Notes: generated from the sequence alone by a model not told the origin. DNA of 13,978 nucleotides from Conexibacter sp. (GCA_025964215.1 JAOPZG010000004.1:1-13978), one strand, 5' to 3'; shown: positions 1 through 7,529, numbered from the stretch's first letter. Made by a program: numbers and translations.

Positions 1-369
1 GACCCGCTCATGCAGCCGCGGGTTGTGCTTCATCGTGCACGACCCGAGCGGGTAGAAGCCCGTGTCGAGGTCGAAGTTCCGGCGCGAGAGCTTGACGTAG
101 TGGCGGACCAGCTCCGGCTCGCTCACCTCCGGCAGGCGCGCCGGGGCCGCGCGCCGCAGCGCGTCGGGCAGCAGCCCGCCGACCTCCGGCACGTCGAGCT
201 TCGGCGCCACGAACGCGCGCCGGCCGGCGGCGCCCTTCTCGAAGATCGTCGTCGCGCGATCGCGCTGCATCGGCGTCGCGCCCTCGGACGAGACCGGGAT
301 CTCGTGGTGCAGCGCGTGCGCCTCGATCCCCGGGTCCCCGTGCAGCTTGTTGTCGTTGATCACGTTCAT
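1..369 (-). CDS. gcvPB: Glycine dehydrogenase (decarboxylating) subunit 2, N-terminal part, cut by window edge
   Basis: This is the PLP-binding subunit of the two-subunit P-protein, which decarboxylates glycine and passes the aminomethyl group to lipoyl-GcvH. Only about the first 123 residues are in the window, read leftward from ATG at 369. They begin [14 protein letters not shown] and include the family motif [15 protein letters not shown] at about residues 105-119, which is very characteristic of GcvPB. The PLP lysine lies further on, outside the window. The ATG overlaps the gcvPA stop codon in an ATGA (366-369), so the two subunits are probably translationally coupled and made in equal amount. 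The split of the P-protein into two chains is seen directly; proteobacterial forms are a single fused chain. Confidence 0.93.
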   Translation of the reverse strand, partial: MNVINDNKLHGDPGIEAHALHHEIPVSSEGATPMQRDRATTIFEKGAAGRRAFVAPKLDVPEVGGLLPDALRRAAPARLPEVSEPELVRHYVKLSRRNFDLDTGFYPLGSCTMKHNPRLHERV

Positions 370-1751
370 GCGGTCACCTCCACGCCGGCGGAGCGTTCCG
401 CGGCGATCGCCGCCCCGAGCACCTCGACCAGCGTGTCGACGTCGGACTTCGAGCGCTGCTCGGTCAAGGCCACCAACAACCCGTTCGGGAACTCCTCGTA
501 GTCGCGGCCGAGCGCGTAGCCCGGGTTGACGCCGGCGTCCTGGCAGCGGCGGATCACCGCGGCGACGTCGACGCCCTCGAGCGTCACGGCGAACTCGCGG
601 ACCACCGGCTGCTCGTGCAACGCGGTCACGCCCTCGAGCTCCACCAGCGCCGAGCGCGCGTAGTGCGTGCGCTGGAGCAGCAGCTCGCCGAGATCCACGA
701 GCCCCTGCTTGCCCAGCCACGTCAGGTAGACCACGCCGGCGAGCGCGTTCAGCGCCTGCGCGGTGCAGATGTTCGACGTCGCCTTCTCGCGCCGGATGTG
801 CTGCTCGCGCGTCTGGAGCGTCAGGACGAAGCCGCGGCGGCCGTCGGCGTCGACGGTCTCGCCCGCGATCCGGCCCGGCATGCGCCGCAGGTAGGCCTCG
901 GTCGCGGCGAAGAAGCCGAACGACGGGCCGCCGAAGTCCAGGCGGTTGCCGAGCGTCTGGCCCTCGCCGACGCACACGTCCACCCCGCACTCGCCGGGCG
1001 GCTTGAGGATCCCCAGCGGGATCGGGTCGTACTGGCCGACCACCACGGCCGGCGAGTCCTTGGCGGCAGCGGCAAGCGCCGCCGCGTCCTCGACCGCGCC
1101 GAGGAAGTTCGGCTGCTGGAAGAAGACCGCGCCGGTCTCGCCGTCGATGGCGGCGGCCCACGCGTCGGGGTCCGTCACGCCGTCCTTCAACGGCACCTCC
1201 ACGATCTCCGCCCCGAACCCGTGCGCGTACGTCGCGAGCGTCTCGCGCGAGTGCGGGTGCAGGCCGCGCGAGACCACGAACCTCGGCTTGCCGTTCGCGA
1301 GCCGCGCGAGGTACCCCGCGCTCGCCACCGCCGAAGGCCCCTCGTAGACCGACGCGTTCGAGACCGGCAGCCCCGTCAGCTCGGAGATCGCCGTCTGGTA
1401 CTCGAACATCGCCTGCAGGTTGCCCTGCGAGACCTCGGGCTGGTAGGGCGTGTAGGGCGTCAGGAACTCGGAGCGGCCCAGCAGCATGTCGATGACGGCC
1501 GGGACGTAGTGGTCGTACATCCCGGCGCCGAGGAACGTGATCTCGTCCTCGGCACTGACGTTCTTGCGCGCGAGGTCGCGCAGGTGCCCGTAGACCTCCT
1601 GCTCCGGCATGCCCTCGGGCAGGTCCAGCGCGCGCCCCAGCCGCACGTCGGCAGGGATCTGACGGTCGAAGAGCTCCTGGACGGAGCTGACGCCGATCGC
1701 GGAGAGCATCTCCGCCAGGTCGGCGTCGGTGACGGCGGTGTACTGCGTCAA
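366..1751 (-). CDS. gcvPA: Glycine dehydrogenase (decarboxylating) subunit 1
   Basis: This 461-residue protein has the usual length of the N-terminal P-protein subunit and pairs with GcvPB to form glycine decarboxylase. The fold is of the aspartate-aminotransferase type but the PLP lysine is in the partner. Recognisable segments are the N-terminal PQVRLG-like region ([19 protein letters not shown]), [19 protein letters not shown] at about 74-92, [19 protein letters not shown] near 100-118, and [13 protein letters not shown] near 270-282. The start is a TTG: AAGGA stands five bases upstream (1757-1761), and 17 bases separate it from the gcvH stop. It overlaps gcvPB by four bases (ATGA). The gene belongs to the ferritin-gcvT-gcvH-gcvPA-gcvPB run. 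Confidence 0.95.
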   Translation of the reverse strand: MTQYTAVTDADLAEMLSAIGVSSVQELFDRQIPADVRLGRALDLPEGMPEQEVYGHLRDLARKNVSAEDEITFLGAGMYDHYVPAVIDMLLGRSEFLTPYTPYQPEVSQGNLQAMFEYQTAISELTGLPVSNASVYEGPSAVASAGYLARLANGKPRFVVSRGLHPHSRETLATYAHGFGAEIVEVPLKDGVTDPDAWAAAIDGETGAVFFQQPNFLGAVEDAAALAAAAKDSPAVVVGQYDPIPLGILKPPGECGVDVCVGEGQTLGNRLDFGGPSFGFFAATEAYLRRMPGRIAGETVDADGRRGFVLTLQTREQHIRREKATSNICTAQALNALAGVVYLTWLGKQGLVDLGELLLQRTHYARSALVELEGVTALHEQPVVREFAVTLEGVDVAAVIRRCQDAGVNPGYALGRDYEEFPNGLLVALTEQRSKSDVDTLVEVLGAAIAAERSAGVEVTA

Positions 1752-1768
1752 GAGCGTCCTTCGGGGAG

Positions 1769-2155
1769 TTAGGAGAGGGTCGCCTCGTAGGCGGCTGCGT
1801 CGAGCAGGCTGTTGATCTCCGACTCGTCGGAGAGCTTCACCTTGACCATCCAGCCGTCGCCGTAGGCGTCGTTGTTGATGTTCTCGGGCGTGTCGCCGAG
1901 CCCGAGGTTGACCTCGACGATCTCGCCGCTGAGCGGCGCGATGACGTCGGAGACCGCCTTGACGGACTCGACCTCGGCGTAGGACTCGCCGGCGGTGACC
2001 GTCGAGCCGACCTCGGGCGGGTCGAAGAACACGACCTCGCCGAGGGCGTCCTGGGCGAACCAGGTGATCCCGAAGACGGCGGTGCCGTCCTCGATCTTGG
2101 CCCAGTCGTGCTCGGGGTGGTAGAGGAGTTCGGTGGGGTAGCTCGCGTCAGCCAT
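1769..2155 (-). CDS. gcvH: Glycine cleavage system H protein
   Basis: This is the lipoyl carrier protein of the glycine cleavage system: it accepts the methylamine group from the P-protein, presents it to GcvT, and is reoxidised by lipoamide dehydrogenase. At 128 residues it has the normal family length. The lipoylation site is clear: ESVKAVSD at residues 63-70, with K66 as the modified lysine. Upstream are the typical [20 protein letters not shown] (31-50) and downstream LSGEIVEVN and [13 protein letters not shown]. It starts at ATG 2155, only 11 bases after the gcvT stop, without an obvious Shine-Dalgarno, so coupling to gcvT is likely. Lipoamide dehydrogenase (L protein) and the lipoylation enzymes are not in the window. 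Confidence 0.97.
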   Translation of the reverse strand: MADASYPTELLYHPEHDWAKIEDGTAVFGITWFAQDALGEVVFFDPPEVGSTVTAGESYAEVESVKAVSDVIAPLSGEIVEVNLGLGDTPENINNDAYGDGWMVKVKLSDESEINSLLDAAAYEATLS

Positions 2156-2166
2156 GGCGCGGCAGC

Positions 2167-3240
2167 CTACTTCTTGAGGAGGGGCTTCTTCGCGACGGTC
2201 GCGGAACGCAGCTTCCCGCGGACGTCGATCTCGAGCTCGGTGCCCTCGGCCGCCTTCTCCGACGGTACGTAGGCCATCCCGATGCCGATCTCCAGCGACG
2301 GCGACATCGTCCCCGACGTCACCTCGCCCCCGCCGACGACCGCGTTGCCCTGGCGGGCGATCCCGGAGACCATGGTGAAGGCGACGAGCTGCTCGGCGGG
2401 GCCGGCCTCGCGGACCGCGCGGACGGCGTCGGACCCGATGAAGCCGGTGTCCTCCTTACACGCCCAGCCGAGGCCGGCCTCGATCGGGCCGCGCTCCTCC
2501 ATCAGGTCGTTGCCGTAGAGGTGGTAGTTGACCTCGAGGCGCAGCGTGTCGCGCGCGGCGAGGCCGGCGGGGACGGCGCCGCGCTTGAGCACCTCGTCCC
2601 AGATCATCGGCGCGTCGGCCGGGTCGCAGAGCAGCTCGACCCCGTCCTCGCCGGTGTAGCCCGTGCCGCAGACCAGGACGCGCTGGCCGCGCAGCATCCG
2701 GTGGCGGCAGGTGAAGCGGTCGGGCAGCGGCGCGTCGGCGAGCGCCTGGACGATCTCGCGCGCCTGCGGGCCCTGGACGGCGAGCATCGCGTACTGGTCG
2801 TGCGCGTCGGTGACGGTGACGTCGTAGCCCTCGGCCTGCTTGAGGAACCACGCGAGGTCCTTGTCGTGGTTGGACGCGTTGGTGACCGTCAGGAAGGACT
2901 CGGCGCCGAGGCGGTAGGTGAAGAGGTCGTCGAGGACGCCCCCGTCCTCCCGGCAGAGGACCGAGTACTGCGCGCCGCCGACCTGGAGCTTCGTGACGTC
3001 GTTGCTCAGCAGGTGCTGGAGGTAGGTCTCGGCGTCCGGGCCCGCGGTCGCGATCTCTCCCATGTGCGAGACGTCGAAGACGCCGGCGGTCGCGCGGGTC
3101 GCGAGGTGCTCGGCCCTGACGCCCTCATATTGGACGGGCATCTCCCAGCCGGCGAAGGGCACGAGCTTGGCCCCCGCGGCGACGTGCCGGTCGTACAGCG
3201 GGGTGCGCTTCAGCGCGGTGTCAGCGGAGGCGGCGGCCAC
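2167..3240 (-). CDS. gcvT: Aminomethyltransferase (glycine cleavage T protein)
   Basis: GcvT moves the one-carbon unit from aminomethyl-lipoyl-GcvH to tetrahydrofolate, releasing ammonia. The 357-residue length is typical. Diagnostic segments are [11 protein letters not shown] (53-63), [11 protein letters not shown] (100-110, the region of the catalytic aspartate), [10 protein letters not shown] (195-204), [10 protein letters not shown] (227-236) and [19 protein letters not shown] (241-259), which together form the folate-binding cavity in the family. The start is taken as GTG at 3240, giving a normal N-terminus ([13 protein letters not shown]); no strong ribosome binding site is seen. It lies 36 bases downstream of the ferritin stop and 11 bases upstream of gcvH, so it may be the first gcv gene in a transcript that begins at ferritin. 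Confidence 0.96.
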   Translation of the reverse strand: MAAASADTALKRTPLYDRHVAAGAKLVPFAGWEMPVQYEGVRAEHLATRATAGVFDVSHMGEIATAGPDAETYLQHLLSNDVTKLQVGGAQYSVLCREDGGVLDDLFTYRLGAESFLTVTNASNHDKDLAWFLKQAEGYDVTVTDAHDQYAMLAVQGPQAREIVQALADAPLPDRFTCRHRMLRGQRVLVCGTGYTGEDGVELLCDPADAPMIWDEVLKRGAVPAGLAARDTLRLEVNYHLYGNDLMEERGPIEAGLGWACKEDTGFIGSDAVRAVREAGPAEQLVAFTMVSGIARQGNAVVGGGEVTSGTMSPSLEIGIGMAYVPSEKAAEGTELEIDVRGKLRSATVAKKPLLKK

Positions 3241-3276
3241 GCGGCGAGGCTAGCAGCGCGCCGCGCGGGTCCGGCC

Positions 3277-3774
3277 TCAGTCCTTGTGCGCGCCCGGCGT
3301 CTCGCGGGCGAGGTACTCCTCGAGCAGCATCGGGACGGTCGCGGTGCGCTCGGCGACCGCGAGCAGGTCCGACATCGAGGACTCCTCCTCGGTCTGCTCC
3401 TCCAGGAACCAGTCGAGGAACTGCTCGCTGCGGTAGTCGCGGGTCTCGCGGGCGACCTCGAAGAGCTCGCTGATCGAGACCGTGACCGACTTCTCCTGCT
3501 CGAAGGCGAGGCGGATCGGCGCGATGTGGTCCTCGAAGCTGGTCTTGGGCGCGTCGACGCCGGTGAAGTTCACCGGCGAGCTCGTGTCGAGGAGGTAGTT
3601 GACCATCTTGAGCGCGTGCTCCCGCTCCTCCTCGGCCTGCTGGTAGAAGAAGGCGGCGAGCTGCGGGTAGGTCGCCCCCGCGTAGTAGGCGCCGATGGCC
3701 GTGTACTGATGGGCGGCGGCGAACTCGCGGGAGACCTGCGAGTTCAGTGCATCGACGAAGCGCTCGGAAGGCAT
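3277..3774 (-). CDS. Non-haem bacterial ferritin
   Basis: This 165-residue protein has the four-helix ferritin fold and length of bacterial FtnA/BfrB-type iron stores, which oxidise Fe(II) and store the mineral in a 24-subunit shell. The diiron ligands can be placed: E17 in SREFAAAHQY, E50 and H53 in AEEEREHA, E94 in AFEQEKSV, Q127 and E130 in EEQTEEES. Y24, next to the centre, is also present. There is no methionine at the place expected for bacterioferritin haem binding, so I prefer non-haem ferritin. ATG 3774 is the start. It is the first gene of the leftward run that continues into gcvT. The region upstream holds three spaced TTAGG repeats (3816-3869), likely its operator. The exact name (ftn, bfrB) cannot be decided here. 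Confidence 0.93.
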   Translation of the reverse strand: MPSERFVDALNSQVSREFAAAHQYTAIGAYYAGATYPQLAAFFYQQAEEEREHALKMVNYLLDTSSPVNFTGVDAPKTSFEDHIAPIRLAFEQEKSVTVSISELFEVARETRDYRSEQFLDWFLEEQTEEESSMSDLLAVAERTATVPMLLEEYLARETPGAHKD

Positions 3775-3815
3775 GGGCCGGACCCTAGCGGGCGCAAAAC
3801 CCCTGCTCCAGCAAG

Positions 3816-3869
3816 TTAGGTGGGTCTATTTTGACGTTAGGAGCCCCTACGAGTGCTTAGGGTGCCCTA
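3816..3869. promoter_or_regulatory. Three phased TTAGG-N5-CTA repeats between ferritin and a small Cys-rich gene
   Basis: TTAGG-N5-CTA occurs at 3816-3828, 3837-3849 and 3857-3869, with start-to-start steps of 21 and 20 bp, so all face the same side of the helix. The last two are close copies (TTAGGAGCCCCTACGA and TTAGGGTGCCCTACGA), and their cores TAGG-N4-CCTA are inverted repeats. They lie 42-95 bp upstream of ferritin and 28-81 bp upstream of the divergent gene. TTAGG is also the half-site of DtxR/IdeR iron boxes, which use tandem sites at mycobacterial ferritin, but the half-site spacing here differs from the classic 19-bp box. Iron control is therefore inference. Confidence 0.5.
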
Positions 3870-3885
3870 CGACTCTTGCTACGCT
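3857..3885 (+). promoter_or_regulatory. Possible promoter of the small Cys-rich gene
   Basis: A TACGCT at 3880-3885 could serve as a -10 box, with TTAGGG at 3857-3862 as a poor -35 at 17-bp spacing. It would start transcription near 3892, only a few bases before ATG 3897, giving an almost leaderless message. The -35 coincides with the third TTAGG repeat, so a repressor there would block it. The assignment rests on weak consensus matches. Confidence 0.25.
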
Positions 3886-3896
3886 TCGCGGCGGTC

Positions 3897-4127
3897 ATGT
3901 CCCCGACGACGCGCTGCTGCCGCTCTTGCCCGCGCTGTGACGATTGCCCCGTGCTCGTCGCCGCCGCCGCACGCGCCCGCCGTCACGAGACCGCGACCAT
4001 GAACTCCCTGGTCGACGAGGTCTTCGCCGGCGTCGGCCTCCCGGCCCGCGCGCTGCCCGAGGCCGTCACGCGGACGCTCGAGGCGCTGGACGCCGCGCGC
4101 CGTGGCACGCCGGTGCCCGCGCTCTAG
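3897..4127 (+). CDS. Small cysteine-rich protein, CxxCxxCxxC near the N-terminus
   Basis: I do not recognise a named family. The 76-residue product starts MSPTTRCCRSC and places cysteines at 8, 11, 14 and 17 with two residues between each, followed by proline (C17-P18). That resembles a 4Fe-4S ferredoxin motif (CxxCxxCxxxCP) one residue short in the last gap, so it may bind an iron-sulphur cluster or zinc; C7 is an extra thiol. The remainder is Ala/Arg-rich and then an amphipathic helical stretch (NSLVDEVFAGVGLPARALPE). Codon third positions are almost all G or C, as in the gcv genes, so the gene looks real and native. ATG 3897 is used, preceded by GGCGG. It is divergent from ferritin and shares its repeat-bearing control region, which hints at a metal-related role (inference). 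Confidence 0.6.
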   Translation: MSPTTRCCRSCPRCDDCPVLVAAAARARRHETATMNSLVDEVFAGVGLPARALPEAVTRTLEALDAARRGTPVPAL

Positions 4128-4138
4128 CGCGTCGCGCT
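4126..4138. terminator. Short GC hairpin after the Cys-rich gene
   Basis: AGCGCG-T-CGCGCT is a perfect inverted repeat that starts within the TAG stop of the Cys-rich gene. There is no T-run. It may end transcription of this gene and, before the island came in, may also have served the convergent 44-aa gene now at 12683. Confidence 0.35.
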
Positions 4139-4146
4139 GCTAGCAC

Positions 4147-4164
4147 GGGTTTGCGAAAGGCGCT
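4147..4164 (+). repeat. Left inverted repeat of the island
   Basis: GGGTTTGCGAAAGGCGCT, exact reverse complement of 12648-12665. It lies 19 bases beyond the stop of the Cys-rich gene and before the first accessory gene. A perfect 18-bp match in a 14-kb window is very unlikely by chance, even at high GC. Confidence 0.75.
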
Positions 4165-4257
4165 GCGCTGCGGCACGAGGGCTGCGACCGAAGGCTGTGG
4201 AGAGAGGCTCCGCCGTCAGGCATTGAGACGAGCTGCTCGCGCCAATCGCTAGCGGTC

Positions 4258-4302
4258 CCCGGTCATTCGACAGCCACACGCGGTGGCTGCCGAATGACCG
4301 GG
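4258..4302. promoter_or_regulatory. Large hairpin directly before the HEPN-like gene
   Basis: CCCGGTCATTCGACAGCCAC (4258-4277) pairs with GTGGCTGCCGAATGACCGGG (4283-4302), with one mismatch in 20 and a 5-base loop. The right arm ends two bases before ATG 4305 and covers the place where a ribosome binding site would be. It could hold translation of the gene down, end transcription from outside the island, or be a recognition hairpin of the element. Confidence 0.7.
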
Positions 4303-4304
4303 AT

Positions 4305-4919
4305 ATGTCGGACACTAAGTCGATGGACTACGCCGACGACGACAAGGTGCTGGAGTTCGCTGAGACGACGCGGCGGTTCATCCTGGATGACCTGGCGCGC
4401 ATGCTCGACATGCCGGTCGGCGGCAACTTCGCTGTCGCGGGACTGATCGGCGCTGGCTGCGAGGCGCTAGGCCAACTTCGTGGCCTCAAGGGCGCCTATC
4501 CGGGGGCACCCGTGCTGGCTGAAATCCTACCCGCCGCTTACCAACCGGTGGCCGAGTCGCTGCTGAAAGCGATGCGCAATGGCCTCCTGCACAATTACTG
4601 GCCTAACGAGATCAAGATCGGCGACACACTGATCAGGCTGAGCATCTCCTGGCGGGAGACCCCGCACCTGAGCTGGCACACCGACGAGGATGGGGTGCCA
4701 ACCCTAGTGCTCCGCGCTCCAGATCTCGTGGCTGGTCTTCACGAGAGGTGGGCGGTGTTCGCCAGGCTTCTCGAACATCGAGACGCTGACGCGCTGGCCA
4801 GTGCGCGCAGGGACCTTCAGAAGCACGGGCGACGCGACACCATTGCCGCAGCCCAGCCCGAGGGGAGAGCGTGGCTCCGGCTGCTAGACGAGCACGCGCC
4901 GGCGACACCGCCAGGCTAG
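4305..4919 (+). CDS. HEPN-like protein (RNxxxH motif), function unknown
   Basis: This 204-residue, mostly helical protein is not one I can name. Its key feature is R91-N-G-L-L-H96 at the end of a predicted helix (VAESLLKAMRNGLLHNYWP), which fits the Rx4-6H signature of HEPN domains in its common RNxxxH form. Many HEPN proteins are RNases used as toxins or antiviral effectors; others keep the motif without known nuclease activity. After the motif come beta-like stretches (IKIGDTLIRLSISW; TLVLRAPDLVAG) and a charged C-terminal helix. The ATG is two bases after a 20-bp hairpin and has no clear Shine-Dalgarno; the frame is open upstream to 4227 but offers no better start. Its stop overlaps by four bases with the stop of the convergent gene at 4916. 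Third codon positions hold more A/T than in the flanking genes, suggesting transfer. Confidence 0.7.
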   Translation: MSDTKSMDYADDDKVLEFAETTRRFILDDLARMLDMPVGGNFAVAGLIGAGCEALGQLRGLKGAYPGAPVLAEILPAAYQPVAESLLKAMRNGLLHNYWPNEIKIGDTLIRLSISWRETPHLSWHTDEDGVPTLVLRAPDLVAGLHERWAVFARLLEHRDADALASARRDLQKHGRRDTIAAAQPEGRAWLRLLDEHAPATPPG

Positions 4920-5776
4920 GCGGGGTCCGCGGCGAGCGCTACGCGAGCGATGTCGGCGAACCCGACGTAGAAGTGGGCCAGCATGCTGGCGTCCTGGAGC
5001 ATCTCGAATTCCCACTTGGCTGCTTCCAGCGCTGTCGTCTGCATCTCCGCGAGTCGACCACGCGGCTTCCCCCAGTGCAGCGTGTCGCCGTAGAGATAGG
5101 TGTCGAGCAACTCTCTTGGAGTGATGGCCACTGGGGAACTGATCCGCCGCCCGTCAGACTCGCCGCCGTCGATGCCGCGCTGGCGCAGAATGTCCTGCAT
5201 CAGCGCTCGTTGATGCTTGGCTTGTAGCAGCTTGTGTGCCCGCTTCCAGGTACTGAGGATGTCGGCAGCATGATCAGCGCCGCTCTCGTGGGCCCGATTG
5301 GACAGCAAGTTCATCACGCAGTCGAACGAGGCTTCTTCGTTCGGCTTGTGGATCTGACGAAACCACGCAAAGAAGCCGGCGGTGGCGTCGTCGGGCGGGG
5401 CTTGTTTGTCGAACGTGTCGCTGAGAATGTTGATCGACAATTTGATCTCGTCGTTCATCATCGTCGAGGCGACCAGCCGCTCAGTGACGCTCACGTAGCG
5501 ACCGAGGATGCTTTGGTCCTCGCTTGTGAGTCCAAGGTCACGGCGAGAGAACCGGGCGGGATCCTTCAGGTGGCATGCCTCTTGGATGATCGGCCAAATC
5601 CATGCGACCCCGTCGGGGCGCTCCAACCACTCCAGGTACCAGGGCGTCCAGAGGAGCGGAGCGACTTGACGGTCGTTGAGATAGGGACGATGTGACGGAC
5701 GCTGGCGTTCAGCAGAACGCGACGCGTCAGCATGGGCCGCACGACGTGCCCTGCGTTTGCGCTGGTCGCGTCTCAC
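4916..5776 (-). CDS. Helical protein of unknown function, third gene of MBL operon
   Basis: I do not recognise this 286-residue protein. It opens with a strongly basic, Arg/Lys-rich tail (residues 1-30), which may bind nucleic acid or membrane phosphates. The rest appears mainly alpha-helical, with W-rich segment LLWTPWYLEWLERPDGVAWIWP (41-62), a long middle section (SVTERLVASTMMNDEIKL), and a motif ELLDTYLYGDTLHWGKPRGR at 222-241 that resembles the LYGxxxH pattern in some phage-defence and HEPN-like helical proteins (weak). No membrane segment is seen. Start is GTG 5776, overlapping the stop of the membrane protein gene in GTGA (5773-5776), so it is very probably co-translated with it. It is last in the three-gene leftward operon and converges on the HEPN-like gene. 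Confidence 0.72.
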   Translation of the reverse strand: MRRDQRKRRARRAAHADASRSAERQRPSHRPYLNDRQVAPLLWTPWYLEWLERPDGVAWIWPIIQEACHLKDPARFSRRDLGLTSEDQSILGRYVSVTERLVASTMMNDEIKLSINILSDTFDKQAPPDDATAGFFAWFRQIHKPNEEASFDCVMNLLSNRAHESGADHAADILSTWKRAHKLLQAKHQRALMQDILRQRGIDGGESDGRRISSPVAITPRELLDTYLYGDTLHWGKPRGRLAEMQTTALEAAKWEFEMLQDASMLAHFYVGFADIARVALAADPA

Positions 5777-6486
5777 CTCGGGACCGCCGAACTGGCTGCG
5801 GGGAGCGCGTGAGCAGCCCGCAAGAGCTGGTCGGCATAGGTTTCGGCCGCCTCGTGCACGCGGGACTCCGTGACTACGCGAGACCAGAACCCGAGCATCG
5901 CAACGCCGACAACTAGGCTGAGTCCCCAGCTCGCCAGACGGTGCTCGAACGGCCCGCTACCTAGCGCGAGCAGCGCGATGCTGCCCGCCAGGCAGCTGGT
6001 TGTGATGAGACGTCCGGTGCGCTTGAGGCCAAGTAGGTTGCGCCAAAAGCCGTAGTCGATGTTCTCCGCCAAGACCACTGGGTTGCTCCGAGTGAGCTCG
6101 CGAAGTGCCTCCACGGCCTTGTCGCGCCGGCGCGCCGCCCGTTCCGGGTCGACGCGCTCCTCCTCCGCACTAGGAAGGGTGAGGCCGGTAACACGCTCGA
6201 CCCGTCGTAGCACGTCATCCAACTCGTCCTGATCGCCGACATCGACGTGGCTGAGTCGACGACCAGCCGGATTGCCGCCCCACCGCCGCCACAAGTCGAC
6301 TTGCAGATCTCGGCCGCGGTGACGAACCATGTGCGTCACCACCTGGCCGCCAACGGCGAGCAGCGCTCCTGCGAGCTTGACGCCGAGACCGCTGGGCGAC
6401 ACGGCTGCCGCCAAAGCGACAACGACGGCCGGCAGACCCGTGATAAGCGCTGGCCACGCCCGAGCCTGAAGTGCGTAGCGGTCCAT
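5773..6486 (-). CDS. Integral membrane protein with two pairs of helices, possible effector
   Basis: This 237-residue protein has two hydrophobic hairpins: segments near 13-30 and 34-54, then near 159-177 and 183-202, with a soluble, charged middle of about 100 residues and a short soluble C-terminus. Just before the second pair is the segment ENIDYGFWRNLLGLKRTGR (141-159), which looks like a conserved amphipathic element. There is no signal peptide of the secretory kind. The layout of paired helices joined by a cytosolic part recalls the 2-TM effectors of prokaryotic conflict systems (SLATT-like), but I cannot place it in a family. It abuts the MBL gene with no gap (ATG 6484-6486, MBL stop 6487-6489) and overlaps the next gene by four bases, so the three are one unit. 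A pore or membrane-damaging role is inference. Confidence 0.75.
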   Translation of the reverse strand: MDRYALQARAWPALITGLPAVVVALAAAVSPSGLGVKLAGALLAVGGQVVTHMVRHRGRDLQVDLWRRWGGNPAGRRLSHVDVGDQDELDDVLRRVERVTGLTLPSAEEERVDPERAARRRDKAVEALRELTRSNPVVLAENIDYGFWRNLLGLKRTGRLITTSCLAGSIALLALGSGPFEHRLASWGLSLVVGVAMLGFWSRVVTESRVHEAAETYADQLLRAAHALPAASSAVPR

Positions 6487-7518
6487 CTAGCCCTCGACGG
6501 CCTCAGACAGCGGAGGGAAGACCGGTGCCGTCGACCAACCGAACCGCTGCGGCATGCCGTCGCCGTTGAGCATGATCGCCTCCTCGCAGCCCGCCGTGGT
6601 GGCAACCGGATACTTCCGACGAGCGAAGGCGTTGATCACCCGCGGCGACGGATGCTTGAGACTGCCGGGAGCTACCGAGACCACCGCTTCACCGGACTGC
6701 GAACCGCCGACCGGACCCAACACGTAGTCGAGCATGTCGGTCGAGCAGTTTCGGCGGCTGCCGTGATGCGGGACCTGCGCGTTTCGGGGTGGCGACGCGT
6801 CGAGCCCCGAGGCAACAAGCCAGTCCCAAGCGTTGACCATGGCGTCGACGCCGGCGTCGCCGGTCAGCAGCACCCGGTGGCCGTTGAAGTTCCACAGCGT
6901 GATGGCCGATGTCTGGTTGCGCGGGTTCGTGCCCTCGCCCTCGTCGAACCACTGCTCGTCTGGAAGGGCCGGGACTTCGATCAGGCGCGCCCGGGCTGCG
7001 GCCACCTCCGCGAGCGTCAATCCGCCGCGCGTCCGCACCGGCGCAGCGGCCAGCGTGACGTGCTGGGCGCTGATCATCTCGTCGAAGAACTCGACACTGG
7101 GCCCAAGGACCGTGAGGATCCCGCCGAAGCCGGAGGCACCTGCGAACGGCTCGACGATGCTGGCGCCACGCGCTTCGGCCAGGGCGATCAGGGCATTGAC
7201 CTCCTTGGTGCCGGGCAGATCTGAGCCGCCCCGCTGGTCGAGGCGATGCACGGCGAACTGCCCGATGGTGAAGTTGCTCATCACCGTCGTCAGTCCGCCA
7301 CGGTGGTCACGATCGGCGTGGGTGAGCAGCACCAAGTCGAGGTGATTGGTGTCGTAGTAGCGGTCGATGTGACTGATCAGTGCTGTCCCATCGTCGCTGT
7401 AGCCGCCGTCGATCACGACGTGGCGCCAGATACCACCGGCGTCTTGGAAGCGCATCGCGATGGCGTCGCCGCTGTGCTCGCCGTCGCCGACGGGCAGGAA
7501 GTCGATCTCGAAAGGCAT
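6487..7518 (-). CDS. ComEC/Rec2-type metallo-beta-lactamase fold hydrolase
   Basis: This 343-residue soluble protein has the complete set of ComEC-type MBL motifs: VGDGEHSGDAIAMRF at 10-24, VIDGGY at 35-40, THADRDHRGG at 66-75 (H67, D69, D71, H72), NQTS at 201-204, LLTGDAG at 217-223 with metal ligand D221, VPHHGS at 249-254 and LKHPS at 287-291. These predict a dinuclear metal site and a phosphodiesterase or nuclease-type activity. Unlike ComEC it carries no membrane helices; these come from the next gene. ATG 7518 has a good GGAGG at 7525-7529, six bases upstream. It is first in the leftward operon MBL, membrane protein, helical protein. Stand-alone ComEC-like MBL proteins occur in defence islands, so degradation of nucleic acid or of a nucleotide signal is a reasonable guess, not a demonstrated role. 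Confidence 0.9.
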   Translation of the reverse strand: MPFEIDFLPVGDGEHSGDAIAMRFQDAGGIWRHVVIDGGYSDDGTALISHIDRYYDTNHLDLVLLTHADRDHRGGLTTVMSNFTIGQFAVHRLDQRGGSDLPGTKEVNALIALAEARGASIVEPFAGASGFGGILTVLGPSVEFFDEMISAQHVTLAAAPVRTRGGLTLAEVAAARARLIEVPALPDEQWFDEGEGTNPRNQTSAITLWNFNGHRVLLTGDAGVDAMVNAWDWLVASGLDASPPRNAQVPHHGSRRNCSTDMLDYVLGPVGGSQSGEAVVSVAPGSLKHPSPRVINAFARRKYPVATTAGCEEAIMLNGDGMPQRFGWSTAPVFPPLSEAVEG

Positions 7519-7524
7519 CAGCGA

Positions 7525-7529
7525 CCTCC
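7525..7529 (-). promoter_or_regulatory. Strong ribosome binding site of the MBL operon
   Basis: GGAGG on the minus strand, six bases before ATG 7518. It fixes the start and is the best Shine-Dalgarno among the island genes. The 185-bp gap upstream shows no convincing promoter, so transcription may come partly from the regulator gene through the hairpin at 7608. Confidence 0.7.

Noticed and set aside
615..1772. 385-aa rightward open frame opposite gcvPA
   Set aside because: It is a high-GC shadow: Arg/Val/Leu-rich without any motif, while the other strand is a clear GcvPA.
2521..3819. 432-aa rightward open frame across gcvT and ferritin
   Set aside because: It is antisense to two well recognised genes and has chance-frame composition.
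4140..4143. CTAG as a certain target-site duplication
   Set aside because: CTAG does flank both sides, but it also occurs at 4124, 12975 and 13006, and the right end has extra bases before the 18-mer; kept only as tentative.
6247..7224. 325-aa rightward open frame opposite the MBL gene
   Set aside because: The opposite strand has the full metallo-beta-lactamase motif set; this one has none.
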